This document shows positions 48,089-61,314 of a stretch of DNA of 64,000 nucleotides, piece by piece. The stretch is from assembly GCF_900700375.1 (NCBI RefSeq), contig NW_021630092.1:124001-188000 (forward strand), written 5' to 3'. Below the pieces are notes generated by a model. The model did not search any database. It worked only from the letters and a program-made list of their open reading frames with translations, and was not told the origin of the DNA. The position numbers were made by a program, and so were the translations under genes. Each line of letters starts with the position of its first letter. The first letter of the stretch is position 1. This DNA is from Denticeps clupeoides. Taxonomy: Eukaryota; Chordata; Actinopteri; Clupeiformes; Denticipitidae.

Positions 48089-48860
48089 GCGCACACAAAA
48101 GCACACGCACAACACACACACACACGCACACAACACGCGCGCACAACGCACAACACACACACGCGCGCACAACACGCGCACAACACACACACGCGCACAA
48201 CACGCGCACAACACACACACGCGCACAACACACACACGCGCACAACACACACACGCGCACAACACACACACACGCACAACACACACACACGCACAACACA
48301 CACACACGCACAACACACACACACGCACAACACACACAAAAACACGCGCACAACACACACGCACAAAACACGCACATTAAAAATTAATTTCAGCGATGAA
48401 ATCCCGGCGAGTGACGTGGCAACAGCTACCTCTCCAAGTGTGCGGTTCTGTGCTGGGGATCCGGGGGTCCATGTGTGGCGTCCCCCTGAACAACTACAGA
48501 GACAGAGACAGAGAGACGCCCTGATGATGCCTTCATGTTGATTGAGTTTAACAGATTTATCGGGTCTGCGGTGTTTTAAGACCCTTCAAGTCTCAGTTTA
48601 AAGGTGACTTGTCGTTTTTAATGGTATTTAAGGCCTTAATTTGGGAAAAGTGAATTTAAGACTTTTTAAGTTTATGTTGAAACTCTGATCAGGAAGCAGA
48701 AGAACGGTGGAATTAGGACCATGACACTGACAGGAGTGTTCCTCTTGCTGAAGGTTCTTCCTCAGGTTCTCCTTCAGACTGCGAATGACATCCTCCTTAT
48801 GCTCCAGAGTGACGTTCACACGCTCCATTCTACAGGGTGACACAGACATGAGTAAAACAT

Positions 48861-48920
<60 letters not shown>

Positions 48921-49514
48921 ATCTCACTCCTTCTGGTGGTTGGCACTCATGCGTGTGTTCTCCAGCTCCATCTGGACCAGCTGGTTCTTCATCTCCTCCA
49001 GTGCAGCTCCAGACTGGGTATGTATGAAGCACACACACACACTCTTAAACATGTCCGCCTGCAGCACAGCTGACTGTGCGTGCTTCTGTGCGAGTACCTG
49101 CATCTGCGTGAGCTGCTCCTGAAGAGCCAGGATCAGCTGTTCTTTCTCCTGCAGCTGAGCAGACAGATGCTGATCCTGCATGAGTTGACGTAGCTTCTGA
49201 TCTAGAACCTGCGGAGAATGGAAGATACTAGAAGTGTGTGTGCCGCCACCACCACCACCAGTGAGCTGCAGAAGAACAGCGTGTGTGTGTGTGTACCTGC
49301 TGGAGCTGCTCTCGGAGTCCCTGCTTGTCTCGCAGGGTTGTGGACGGTGTTACTGTCTCCTGTATTGAGGTGTTGAACAGGCCCAGAGTTTCACTGCGTT
49401 GCTCCGACAGACACAGCTGAGCTTCAGACCGGGCGGAGTCCAGGGCAGCACCAACACGCTGCAGCTCATCACGCCACAACTGAACCAGAGGACGCAACCA
49501 GAAATGATGTCTGA

Positions 49515-49553
<39 letters not shown>

Positions 49554-52500
49554 TACCTGGTATGTTGCTCGCTGTGTAGACGCCGCAGACGCGGCCCGTT
49601 CTGTCTCAGTCAGGAGAAACGCTTGATAAGCGCTGGAGTCCTGAACGTCCCCGCTGCTCAGGTCCCTCAGGCGCTCTGCCATTCGTCCCCGCCGCAGCTG
49701 CTCCGCAGACAGGTCTCCCTCGTACGCGTCCACCGCCACCGCCAGCCTCCGGACCACCTGCTCCATGTCCTGCGGGGGACAGCGAGGACCGGTCGGTCAG
49801 TGTTCCGGACCGGGCGAGCGGACCGCGGCTTGTAACAGGGCGGGGAGGAGTGGACCTGCAGGTGCCGCTGTCTGCGGTCCAGCGTGAGGCGGAGCCTCTG
49901 GACCCACAGCTGCTGCAGTTCAGGTGGGGGCAGACCGGGGGCTCCACCAGGCCAGGTGGATTTCCGCAACAGCAGGTCCTGCAGCTGGCTCTGCTCAAAG
50001 CTGTCCACACCCTGCTGCCACACGGACTGGGCGCGGCCCATGTAGCATTGACACAGCTTGCGCAGCGCCACCTACAGGCAGAAACACATCAGAGCACAAC
50101 ACTATTTCACTGGTTCTGATGTAAAAGTCTGGATGAGTTCAGACGTCCCTTCTGATAAATACATTTAGTGTCGTAGTATCACACAAAGAACAGGTGTTAT
50201 AATATATAAAAGTTAGATCAATTTAAGACCCTGCATCGGGGTCGCCAACATTAGTCTCGGAAGACGCTGTGAGGGCGAGACGCCTTCTAAATGAAAATAT
50301 CCTTTTATTTGTTAATTTTCCATCCAAATGGGCTATTTTTCAGCCTTTGACAATGTTAACAGACTCATGTTACCTGTACTGCTGCAAGCCAGTACAGCAG
50401 AAGGAATTAGCGGTGTTATTTAATACCAACACGTATTATTAGCATATATAAGGTAGTTTGTACATTTAAGATTTAGTCCATTAAATACTACGGATCATAC
50501 TTAAATAAAAGTTATTAATATTATTATTAGGAAATACCAGAATTAGCACATTTATATTTATTCTGTCGTGTATTATTATTTTGAAGTAACGCTATTATGC
50601 TTTTTCAGATGAATTAACGGGCTGTTGCCAGGCGGCATTGATAGTGGGTGCAGCATAATGGGCATCAGTTTTGTTCTGTTACGTATGGAATAACCTGTGA
50701 AGGTTGTTATCTTAAAACAATTACCTGTGGTAATGGCTATGGACTGAGACAAATGAACTGGCGTCCTCGGCATGAGACGTGGCAGAGCGTGAGAACATGA
50801 TTTTCTTCCTTTTCTCAAGGTGGCCTTTGAAAGCACCGTCGTTTTACCTACTTCAGCACCATAAGAATTGGGACCCTGATGGAGAAGCGTTCTCTGGATT
50901 TCTTGCCATTTTTAATGATATTTAAGGCCTTGACGTTTTTTAAGGATCTGCAGAATCCCTGCACAATCGGAAGAATAAATCCAGAAGCCCATGTGGTGGG
51001 AGGTCTTACCCCCCGGAAGAACAGATACAGGCCCACGTCTCTCAGCTTGTGTGTAAAGGTGAGGAACGCGGCCCGTCGGTCGCTGGGCACCAGGCGGAGC
51101 AGGGAGATGCTGAAGCCGCGCTCGGCAGGGTCTGGAGATTCCAGCGCAATCACGTGTCTCCTCTCATCGTTCACCTGGGTCAAGCGGTCAAGCAGCACCT
51201 GGAAATGCTGCAGACACACCTGGAGGAGAGAAGCAGGGGGAGATGTTTCACCAGCAGATGAGGGCGGGCAGCCAGGTGGAACTAAGACTCCGCCTACCTG
51301 CAGCATCTGGGCGGAGTCCTCAGAGCTCTTGGCCTGGGAAGGGAGAGGTCAGCAGAGTCAAAAACAGGACCTTCTCACACGTCAACATCTTGTTTCTTAA
51401 AAGGTTTTGAGGTTGAACTCTTCTGTCCACAGACTGGTGACTGCCAACCAAGCATAGAGCTGGATCATATGGGAAGTCTTGGGAAACCAGTTCCTCAGGA
51501 ACGTAACTAAAAACCCACCCAGGAACCAGACATGATGCCATTTCCCACCATGTGTGTGATCAACATGCTAGTGTCTCGTATGATTTTGGTTCCACTCACC
51601 AGTGCTCTGGGGTCTGAGAACTGCAGCTCCTTCACTCTCTGGATCTGGAAGGTGAAGTTAAACACAAGTTGGAATCAACTATCCCAACCAAACATCTGAC
51701 CTGCTAAATGAAGTCCATTTTCAATTTGATTTATTAAAACAGACACAAAAAAAATGTGTGTGATATGAATCAATCCCACTGCGCCAGTCTACAACTCAGA
51801 AGATCTCACCTGGTCCAGCTTGTCCTCCAGGTCTCTCTTTAGTTGACTCCTCTCCTCCCTCAGCCCCTCCATCATCTCCACCAGCTGGTCTTTCTCAGCA
51901 GTCAGAGCTCCAACATCTGATCTCAGCCTCTCCAGATCCTCAGAGTGGACCACAGTTCCTACCATCTGCTGCTCCTGCAGCTGGTCCCTCTCTGCACTGA
52001 GGGAATTCACACGTGAGTGCAGCTCCTCCATCCTCCTCCTCTCTTCTTCTCTCAGCTTCTCCTCCAGCTTCTCCCTGTCAGATTGCAGATGCTGCAGCTC
52101 CTCCACCCGCCTCCTCTCTTCTTCTCTCAGCTTCTCCTCCAGCTGCTCCTTGTCAGACTGCAGATGCTGGAGCTCCTCCACCCGCCTCCTCTCTTCTTCT
52201 CTCAGCTTCTCCTCCAGCTGCTCCCTGTCAGAACGCAGCTCCTCCAGCTCCTCCACCCGCCTCCTCTCTCCTTCTCTCAGCTTCTCCTCCAGCTTCTCCC
52301 TGTCAGAACGCAGCTCCTCCAGCTCCTCCACCCGCCTCCTCTCTTCTTCTCTCAGCTTCTCCTCCAGCTGCTCCTTGTCAGACTGCAGACGCTGGAGCTC
52401 CTCCACCCGCCTCCTCTCTTCTTCTCTCAGCTTCTCCTCCAGCTGCTCCTTGTCAGACTGCAGACGCTGCAGCTCCTCAGCACCTTGCAGATCCTTGGAG

Positions 52501-55500
52501 AAGAGCAGCTCTTTTTCTGAGCGTACGGACTCCAGCTCAGCAGTCAGATGCTGCACCTTAACAGGAGACATCATGAGATGGTTACAGCTGGGACAGGAGA
52601 GAGAGGGGAAACGTCAGGAGAAGCAGCAGCGGTAGAAGCCTCACCTGGTCTTGCAGCAGAGAGAGGTTATCAGAGCTCTGGGAGAGTTTCTCCTGCAGGG
52701 ACTGAAGCTGAGACTCCGCCTCCTCAGCCTGAAAGAGAAGATAATAATGATGATGATGATGATAAAGAGAGGAGGACTAGTAGTATGGTGGATATTTTCA
52801 TAGTAGGATATAAAAACGACTAGTTGGGTTATGTGTGAAATAAGTATAAAGCGGCCGCTTATTTCCCGTGCGAGCTCGACCAGACTAATTTCCAGCTCCA
52901 TCCTGCGTTCTGCGACTCGTGAGGAACACTGAGGACAGACTGGGCAGCCGGGGACAGCAACAGTCCACCTACTCATAATATAAATCATTCTGCGTTCATG
53001 TAATTGCGCGGCGCTGCACTTGTGAACCCGGACGTGCGGTGACGGTGAATAACTGACAGATTGAAGGCTTGTCTCATTTGATTTGGGAAAAAAAACATTA
53101 ATGTAGGGACATCCTTTTCCCTCGTCACTCAGCTATTCCTGGTCCAGTAATATCAGAGAAAAGCTCAAAGTCCCGCCCCTTCCCTGTTTCTGATTGGCTT
53201 ATGGGCCTATTGTTGGTGTGGTTTAAAACCAGGTCAGTCTGCCTGGTTTTGGCAAACTACATGTGCAAATCCATCATGCACTTTCACAATTGTGAAAGCC
53301 GTAGGTAACAGGGTTTGGGTTTTATTTGAACGGTTTAGGTTTAATGAACATTTAGTGACGTTCTATGAATGTCTGTCGGACACAGGACTCACTGCTAACT
53401 TGACTGAGGTGTCCGAGCTCCCGGTCAGTGCTGTTTAGAAGATGGAATGTAGTAGTTATCAAGTCATTGAAGATCCAGCAGCACCATAAGGCCAGAGTGG
53501 GCAGGTAGGTTTACTGACTGAATAGAATCCCGGTGCCACTGAGCAAAGCACCGTCCCCACTGTTCAATGCAGAGGACACATTTCGTGTGGTGTGCTTGCT
53601 GTGTATCACAACGACAGTCACTTCACAAGTTGGGGTCTGATCAACCTCAGATGGGTCGACTGGGCAAGGGGGTCTGATGTTGAAAGACCCCAAACCCCCA
53701 ATGAGCCCAGGTTTCATCACTGATGATGATGCGTCCAGGACATTGTTCCCATTTTCTCAACATCCTTTCAATGCATTAGCATGTGTGTTCATTTTAACAA
53801 CAAGCTGGTGCGCACTGGCTGATATATGAAGAGCTGAAGAACATTCCCTGCATCCCACCTTTCCATTAAACACACTCACCATCTGGGATGAGCTGCAGGA
53901 GCAAGAGAGGAAGGTAAACTCCACCCACACAGGGTCCATGTTTACAACCATACGATCACATTACAAAAGCAATTTTATTCAAGCTTATAAACAGAAGATC
54001 TCACCTGGTCCAGCTTGTCCTCCAGGTCTCTCTTTAGTTGACTCCTCTCCTCCCTCAGCCCCTCCATCATCTCCACCAGCTGGTCTCTCTCTACAGTCAG
54101 AGCTCCAACATCTGATCTCAGCCTCTCCAGATCCTCAGAGTGGACCACAGTTCCTTCCATCTGCTGCTCCTGCAGCTGGTCCCTCTCTGCACTGAGGGAA
54201 TTCACACGTGAGTGCAGCTCCTCCAGCTCCTCCACTCGCCTCCTCTCTTCTTCTCTCAGCTTCTCCTCCAGCTGCTCCTTGTCAGACTGCAGATGCTGGA
54301 GCTCCTCCACCCGCCTCCTCTCTTCTTCTCTCAGCTTCTCCTCCAGCTGCTCCTTGTCAGACTGCAGACGCTGCAGCTCCTCAGCACCTTGCAGATCCTT
54401 GGAGAAGAGCAGCTCTTTTTCTGAGCGTACGGACTCCAGCTCAGCAGTCAGATGCTGCACCTTAACAGGAGACATCATGAGATGGTTACAGCTGGGACAG
54501 GAGAGAGAGAGGGGAAACGTCAGGAGAAGCAGCAGCGGTAGAAGCCTCACCTGGTCTTGCAGCACAGAGAGGTTATCAGAGCTCTGGGAGAGTTTCTCCT
54601 GCAGGGACTGAAGTTGAGACTCCGCCTCCTCAGCCTGAGAGCAAAGAAGAAGATGATGATGATAAAGAGTGGAGGACTTATGTTGACTAGTCACTTACTA
54701 AAAACGACTAGTCCGATTATAAAAATTATAAAATTGCTTATATTTAAATACCAGCTTTTACTTTTAACATGTTATTTAAATGATGTGCCTTAATTATTAA
54801 AACGAAATAATTATTTTTGCTGCTTATATTATGAATAAAACTGTTCATTTTCCAAGAACCTCTCCTGGTTCACCAGCTACACAGCCAAGAAAGCCCAGCA
54901 GCATCTTTACTTCCTGTGGAGACCCATCTCCCACCACCCATCCTCACCACCTTCTACAGAACAACCATTGAGAGCCTCCTGACCAGCTGTATCACTGTCT
55001 GGTTTGGGAACTGCTCCATATCGGACTGCAAGAACCTACAGCAGATAGTGAGGACAGCTGAGATGATCATTGGAGTCTCTCGGTTCTATAACGGATATTT
55101 ACCACACGCTGAATCCGGAAAGTCACCAGCATTGTGAAGGACGCTGAACCGAATTCCCAGAGGGGCAGTGGTGGCCTAGTGGTTAAGGAAGCGGCCCCGT
55201 AATCAGAAGGTTGCTGGTTCGAATCCCGATCTGCCAAGGTACCACTGAGGTGCCACTGAGCAAAGCACCGTCCCCACACACTGCTCCCCGGGCGCCTGTC
55301 ATGGTGCCCACTGCTCACTCAGGGTGATGGGTTAAATGCAGAGGACAAATTTCACTGTGTGCACTGTGTGCTGTGCTGCTGTGTGTCACGTGTGACAATC
55401 ACTTCACTTTGGACTTTGGACTCACTCACACACCCCTCACATGCATCTTCACCCTCCTACCATCTGGACAAAGGTACCGAACCATTCGGACCCTCACTGC

Positions 55501-58500
55501 CAGACTCTGGAACAGCTTCATCCCACAGGTCATCAGACACCTGAACACTCAGGGATTTTCACCTCTAGACTGCACACTCATGCACACACGCACTCACACT
55601 ACCTCCGATATATGATCTATTAAAGTTCCATTTTGCACAGCAATATTTGCACGGTTTTATTTTTCACATTTATTATTCATTTCACCCGTTTTGTGCTGTC
55701 TGGGTCCTTGTTGTCTACATGTTATTCTTGCACTGTCTGTGTCCCCTGTTTGTAGCCCAGTTTGTCTGCGTCGCACACGTGTGCACGTCATGTCAGTACG
55801 TAATCGTCTAATCCTTCAAATGTTTCATGTAGCACCAGGTTCCGGAGAAACGTGGTTTGTTTCACTATGTTCTGTCTAACATGTATATAGCTCAACTTCA
55901 ACTGTGGAGGAGATGGCCTATGGGTGAATGGGTGGTGTCAATTTAGAATTTTGTACCTGGCTGGCTGTGCTTTCGTGTCCCTGTCTCATTTAGGTGGACT
56001 TCGTGGGAGAAGTGGAAGCCAACCAGCTCCACAGAAAATCTGCCCGTTGGTCACCTCCACCTATATAAAAGGGACTCCAGATGGTGTTCAGGAGGTCCCC
56101 AGGGTCTGCTAGGCCCTTACTGTGTCGGGAGGTTCTTACTCCGTTGGGGGAATCTCCTTCGTGTCCTTTGCTTGTGTGATGGGCCCCTTGTTGTTAGCCA
56201 GAGTTAGCCTGTTAGCTTTGTGCGTGTTTGAGTTGTCCCCTCTGGACCACCCCTTCCTTCATGTTGGTTAGCTCCTTGTAATAAAAGCGCTGGTTGTACG
56301 TCCTGTTTGGTTGTGTGTATCAGCGGCCCTCCTCCTCCTCCTCTCCACACCCGCGTTGCGTTTCTGAAACCCCCACTTATAAACGTGACTAGAAATAGAG
56401 GTGGCTGAAGGAAACGGGTGTAGGACTACTGCTTCAGAATCGAGTGTGTCGGGCAGGTCCATCTCCGCAATTCAGCCACTGGACAACTGCAGGTAAAAGC
56501 TGCATGAGGCACCTACACACGCTTTAGGATTTTTTTTGGTTGAAATAAATAAAAAGCGAGTCTGATGTTGATGTTTAAATGTCCACAGTTGCTGAGGAGC
56601 TGCGAGTGTTGCCCAGAAGTGCATCATTTGTAGGATGAGAGTGAGACTCTTTCACAGGTTTCCCCCCAGTTGCTGCATGTATCTGCGTGAACTTGTAAAA
56701 ATAATGTAACGGATTGAAGCCCATAGTGTGAGTTAATTTGCATGTGCCCGCCTACTGTTGTATATGTTCTGTCTCTATGTGGGTTATTATGTGCTCTGCC
56801 CCACCCCACCCACATGCTAAAACACATCTAGCAACAGTTATCAACTATTGAATGTTCTGTGTCTATTTGAATTGTCTGTTTTTGTTGACAAATCGTGGCA
56901 TTTAATAGCAGTAAATCTGAAAGGGAATGACTGCAGGGAGATGATTGAACATTAATACGAGTTCCTCCAGCCTGTCTATGGTCCTGCAGTGGCTAGAAAT
57001 GGCGGTCGGTGTAAAGAGTGTTTTGGTCGTTCTGCTTCACCGTTCAGAGAGCTGCAGCTCAGACGGTCGGATCTGGAATTTGTCCCCTTATGGCGTCATA
57101 AGGGGAAAGGTTACCTCCTGTTTCCCATGCCTTTTTCCACCCATCCCCTAAAACATTATCGCCACCAACCGTCATGGCTTTTTCATACGAGACTCTGAAG
57201 AAGCAGTGGGTTCATTTTATTTTTTCTGTGGTTGGTGCATGGTGTTGACGTCATTACCGTGAATTTTCTTCTCCTCCTCGTCAGATACAGTATTAGGGGA
57301 CCGACAAGACCAATATTTTCCACAATAAAGCAGTTGGGTGAGATAGACATTAGAGAATAAATTTGACAGGACATTCCCATGACGCCCTCTTTTGGATTTT
57401 GCATTTACGTTGTAGAGACCATAAATAATCTTAACAGTTCTCTCTATGCTTTGGCACACAAGAACAATAACAATAATACTCAAAAGTCTCATCAAGAGTC
57501 ACAAACGTCAACAGAACTCCTCCATAAATCACTTACTTGTGCCTCAAATTGCTGCCTCTGGCCCTCATCAGCGTGGACACTTTTCAGTTCCTTCTGTGCC
57601 TGTAGGAGCTAGTAAAATACATTTAAAAGCATAAGCTTCTTTATGTCTGCATGCATCTTCTTCATGTGGAGGAAACAGAAGATCTCACCTGCTCCAGCTT
57701 GTCCTCCAGGTCTCTCTTTAGTTGACTCCTCTCCTCCCTCAGCCCCTCCATCATCTCCACCAGATGGTCTCTCTCTACAGTCAGAGCTCCAACATCTGAT
57801 CTCAGCCTCTCCAGATCCTCAGAGTGGACCACAGTTCCTACAATCTGCTGCTCCTGCAGCTGGTCCCTGTCTGCACTGAGGGAATTCACATGTGAGTGCA
57901 GCTCCTCCACCCGCTTCCTCTCTTCTTCTCTCAGCTTCTCCTCCAGCTGCTCCTTGTCAGACTGCAGACGCTGCAGCTCCTCAGCACCTTGCAGATCCTT
58001 GGAGAAGAGCAGCTCTTTTTCTGAGCGTACGGACTCCAGCTCAGCAGTCAGATGCTGCACCTTAACAGGAGACATCATGAGATGGTTACAGCTGGGACAG
58101 GAGAGAGAGGGGAAACGTCAGGAGAAGCAGCAGCGGTAGAAGCCTCACCTGGTCTTGCAGCAGAGAGAGGTTATCAGAGCTCTGGGAGAGTTTCTCCTGC
58201 AGGGACTGAAGTTGAGACTCCGCCTCCTCAGCCTGAGAGAATAAGATCAGAGAAAGAAAATAATGCAAATTTCTTACAGCACATGAGCCAAGAGACAAAT
58301 AGAACACTCAATCATGGGTTAAAAAAAACAAAAATAATAATTGCACTGTTTTTTCTTCCTTGCTACATGTTGTAGGCTCAAAAGTAGGCGTGGTTCACAA
58401 GATTACAGAGCACCACCCTCACAGTGCCACCACATAATGCGTTTTATATACCTCATTACTTCTCTAGGCATCATGTGACATTCCTGCACCGACCAGACCT

Positions 58501-61241
58501 ACAGCAACGTGGGTTTCTCTTCACTCGCTGGGCTGCACGTTAATGAGCTACTGGGAGCCAGTGGAGGGAACGTAGCAGTGGGGTGGTGTGGACAATTGGG
58601 GAGAGTTGGTTGTCTATTGCTACTACAAGGTTGCGTGTAGTTGCAGAAGGAGAGAACTGTGAGTTGTTCAGGTAGATCCTGATGTGGTGAAGAATCTAAT
58701 ATTTTAGAATAATAGAAGAATCTGGAATGAATATTACTTCATGTGAAGTGATTGTCATTGTGATTCATGGTTTATGACAGGTTCATCGCTGAACCCTTTT
58801 GACATGATTTAGATGTAAATGGTGGTCATGTGATAGCTATAATGAAATAGAATCAGAATGTTTTTATTGTAATTGTATGTCGATAAGTGACACAACATTC
58901 ATGAAGTATATAAATCGGGATTTAGACCTCATCATAGCACTGAGACAGCGCTGGTTAAAGTGGTTAATGACCTGCTGTTGGCCTCTGATCAGGGACGCAT
59001 CTCGCTGCTTGTCCTGCTTGATCTGAGTGCAGCGTTTGACACTATTGATCACGCTATTCTCCTTGCCAGGTTAGAGAATGTTATTGGCATTAAGGGAACA
59101 TCCCTTGAATGGTTCAGATTTGACCAACCGATATCAGTTTGTGGACATCAATGGTGTTTCGTCTTCACATAGTAAAGTAGAGTTTGGTGTTCCACAAGGT
59201 TCTGTCCTAGGTCCGTTACTTTTTTCTCTATACATGTTACCTTTAGGCGACGTCATCCACAAACACGGTATTAGCTTTCATTGCTACGCTGACGACACAC
59301 AGCTGTATCTGTCAGCAATGCCAGACCAGAGGCAGCAGCTGAACAGAATAGAGAATTGTCTGAAGGACATTAGACAGTGGATGCTCACCAACGTTCTCCT
59401 GTTAAACCCTGACAAGACAGAAGCTCTCGTAATTGCAGCCAGATGTAAGATGTCTGACTACACCATCACCCTGGACAGCCTTTCTATCTCACCAAGTACT
59501 GCAACACATTACTGTCTGGATGTTCTAGTAAGGAAACTCCAGCTAGTTCAGAATACGGCAGCCAGAGTTCTTTATTTTATTTTACAAATGTACCACTATA
59601 GCCACATATTTCTAAACCAGCTGTAAAATGCCACAGTCTGACATGGTTTCTGTTCGTTCTCTCCGAGGCACTGAATCAAGCGCCCAGACTACCTCCAGTC
59701 CAATGAAGGGACCGCCAGAGGGATCCTGGCAATGAGCTTGACAAAACGACCCAGCATGAAATGTACCAGAGGGTCACCGGTCACCACAGCCACAATCACC
59801 ATAACGGCTAAAGCTTCAGGGATCTTCAAATGGACATGCAGTGTAGACCATGACACTGGACTAAAACCTATTCTGCACTTTCCAGTATCTCCAAACAGAC
59901 AGATGCTCCACACTGCACTTTGGACTTTCCTACCACTATACGTATGTCGGGACAATTTTTTCTTGGACAACAGCACTGACTTCAATAGCAGGGTCACTCT
60001 ACCCTGGAAAGGAGCTCAGCTCATAACTCTTGTATTTGGAAAAAAAATTATATAATTCATCGTAATAATAATTCTAGATTCCTACCTTTATAGAAAAGAC
60101 TAATACAAAAGGCCTGTCTATACCACCTGCTGGCCCTCAGACTTCACAAGGTTAACCTGCTTCAGTTTCCCCTGTATCTGTATGATCTTCAACACAAACA
60201 CACACCTTTAGTGTGTATCCACCCATAAACTCAACTTCAGAATACATCCTCCCCCACACTTTCCACTCCTCCATGTGGAGGAAACAGAAGATCTCACCTG
60301 GCCCAGCTTGTCCTCCAGGTCTCTCTTTAGTTGACTCCTCTCCTCCCTCAGCCCCTCCATCATCTCCACCAGCTGGTCTCTCTCTGCAGTCAGAGCTCCA
60401 ACATCTGATCTCAGCCTCTCCAGATCCTCAGAGTGGACCACAGTTCCCTCCATCTGCTGCTCCTGCAGCTGGTCCCTCTCTGCACTGAGGGAATTCACAC
60501 ATGAATGCAGCTCCTCCATCCTCCTCCTCTCTTCTTCTCTCAGCTTCTCCTCCAGCTGCTCCCTGTCGGAATGCAGGCGCTGCAGCTCCTCACTGTGCTC
60601 CTGCAGAAGACGGTCCTGTTCCTTCTGTAGCTCTTCCAGCTGAAAACACAGGTAGTCATAAAACAGAACAGAATTTCCTCAACTCAGCCTGATGGTACAG
60701 TTCCTACCTGAAGCTCCATGTCCTGCAGAGATGTTCTGAGCTGATCTTCTGATGCTTTCTGCTTTTTCAGGACTCTGATCTTCTCCAGAGCCTCTCTCAG
60801 CTCGTTCTGATTCTCGATCATCTGCACATGGGGTAAAATGTCTGCAGTATTAGAATCAATTTATTTAATAAATATTGATCAATTAAAAACCTCACTGATT
60901 AACATGTTCATTTTGAAAGTCTTAATGATTCAATTTGTTCCATTGCTTGTGAAGGCCTGGTGGTCAGGTGGTATCTTTTTATTTTATGGTGGTATCTTTG
61001 TATTTACTCCTTGTGGTCTGTGGAAAGATTTTATTCATTCCTGGATTAAAAGATCAATAATAAAACTATGCCTCTGGAATATTAAGATAATATTCACACT
61101 GGTAACATTTTATTAGATCCCGACATTTGAAAGGGGTGAATTCTTTCCAGGTTGATTCCATACCATGTCCACATTCTCCTGTATATCAGCCTGCAGCTGC
61201 TCCTTCTCCCGTCTCAGGACTTCCAGCTCCTGCTGCATCTG

Positions 61242-61314
<73 letters not shown>

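Noticed and set aside
52013-52635. Ser/Pro/Ala-rich + strand frames of up to 182 codons
   Set aside because: Antisense shadows of the repeated cenpe coiled-coil exons on the minus strand.
53880-53920. Tiny cenpe exon between ctgcag and gtgagtg
   Set aside because: Only 13 nt, would shift the frame, and the neighbouring exons join in phase without it.
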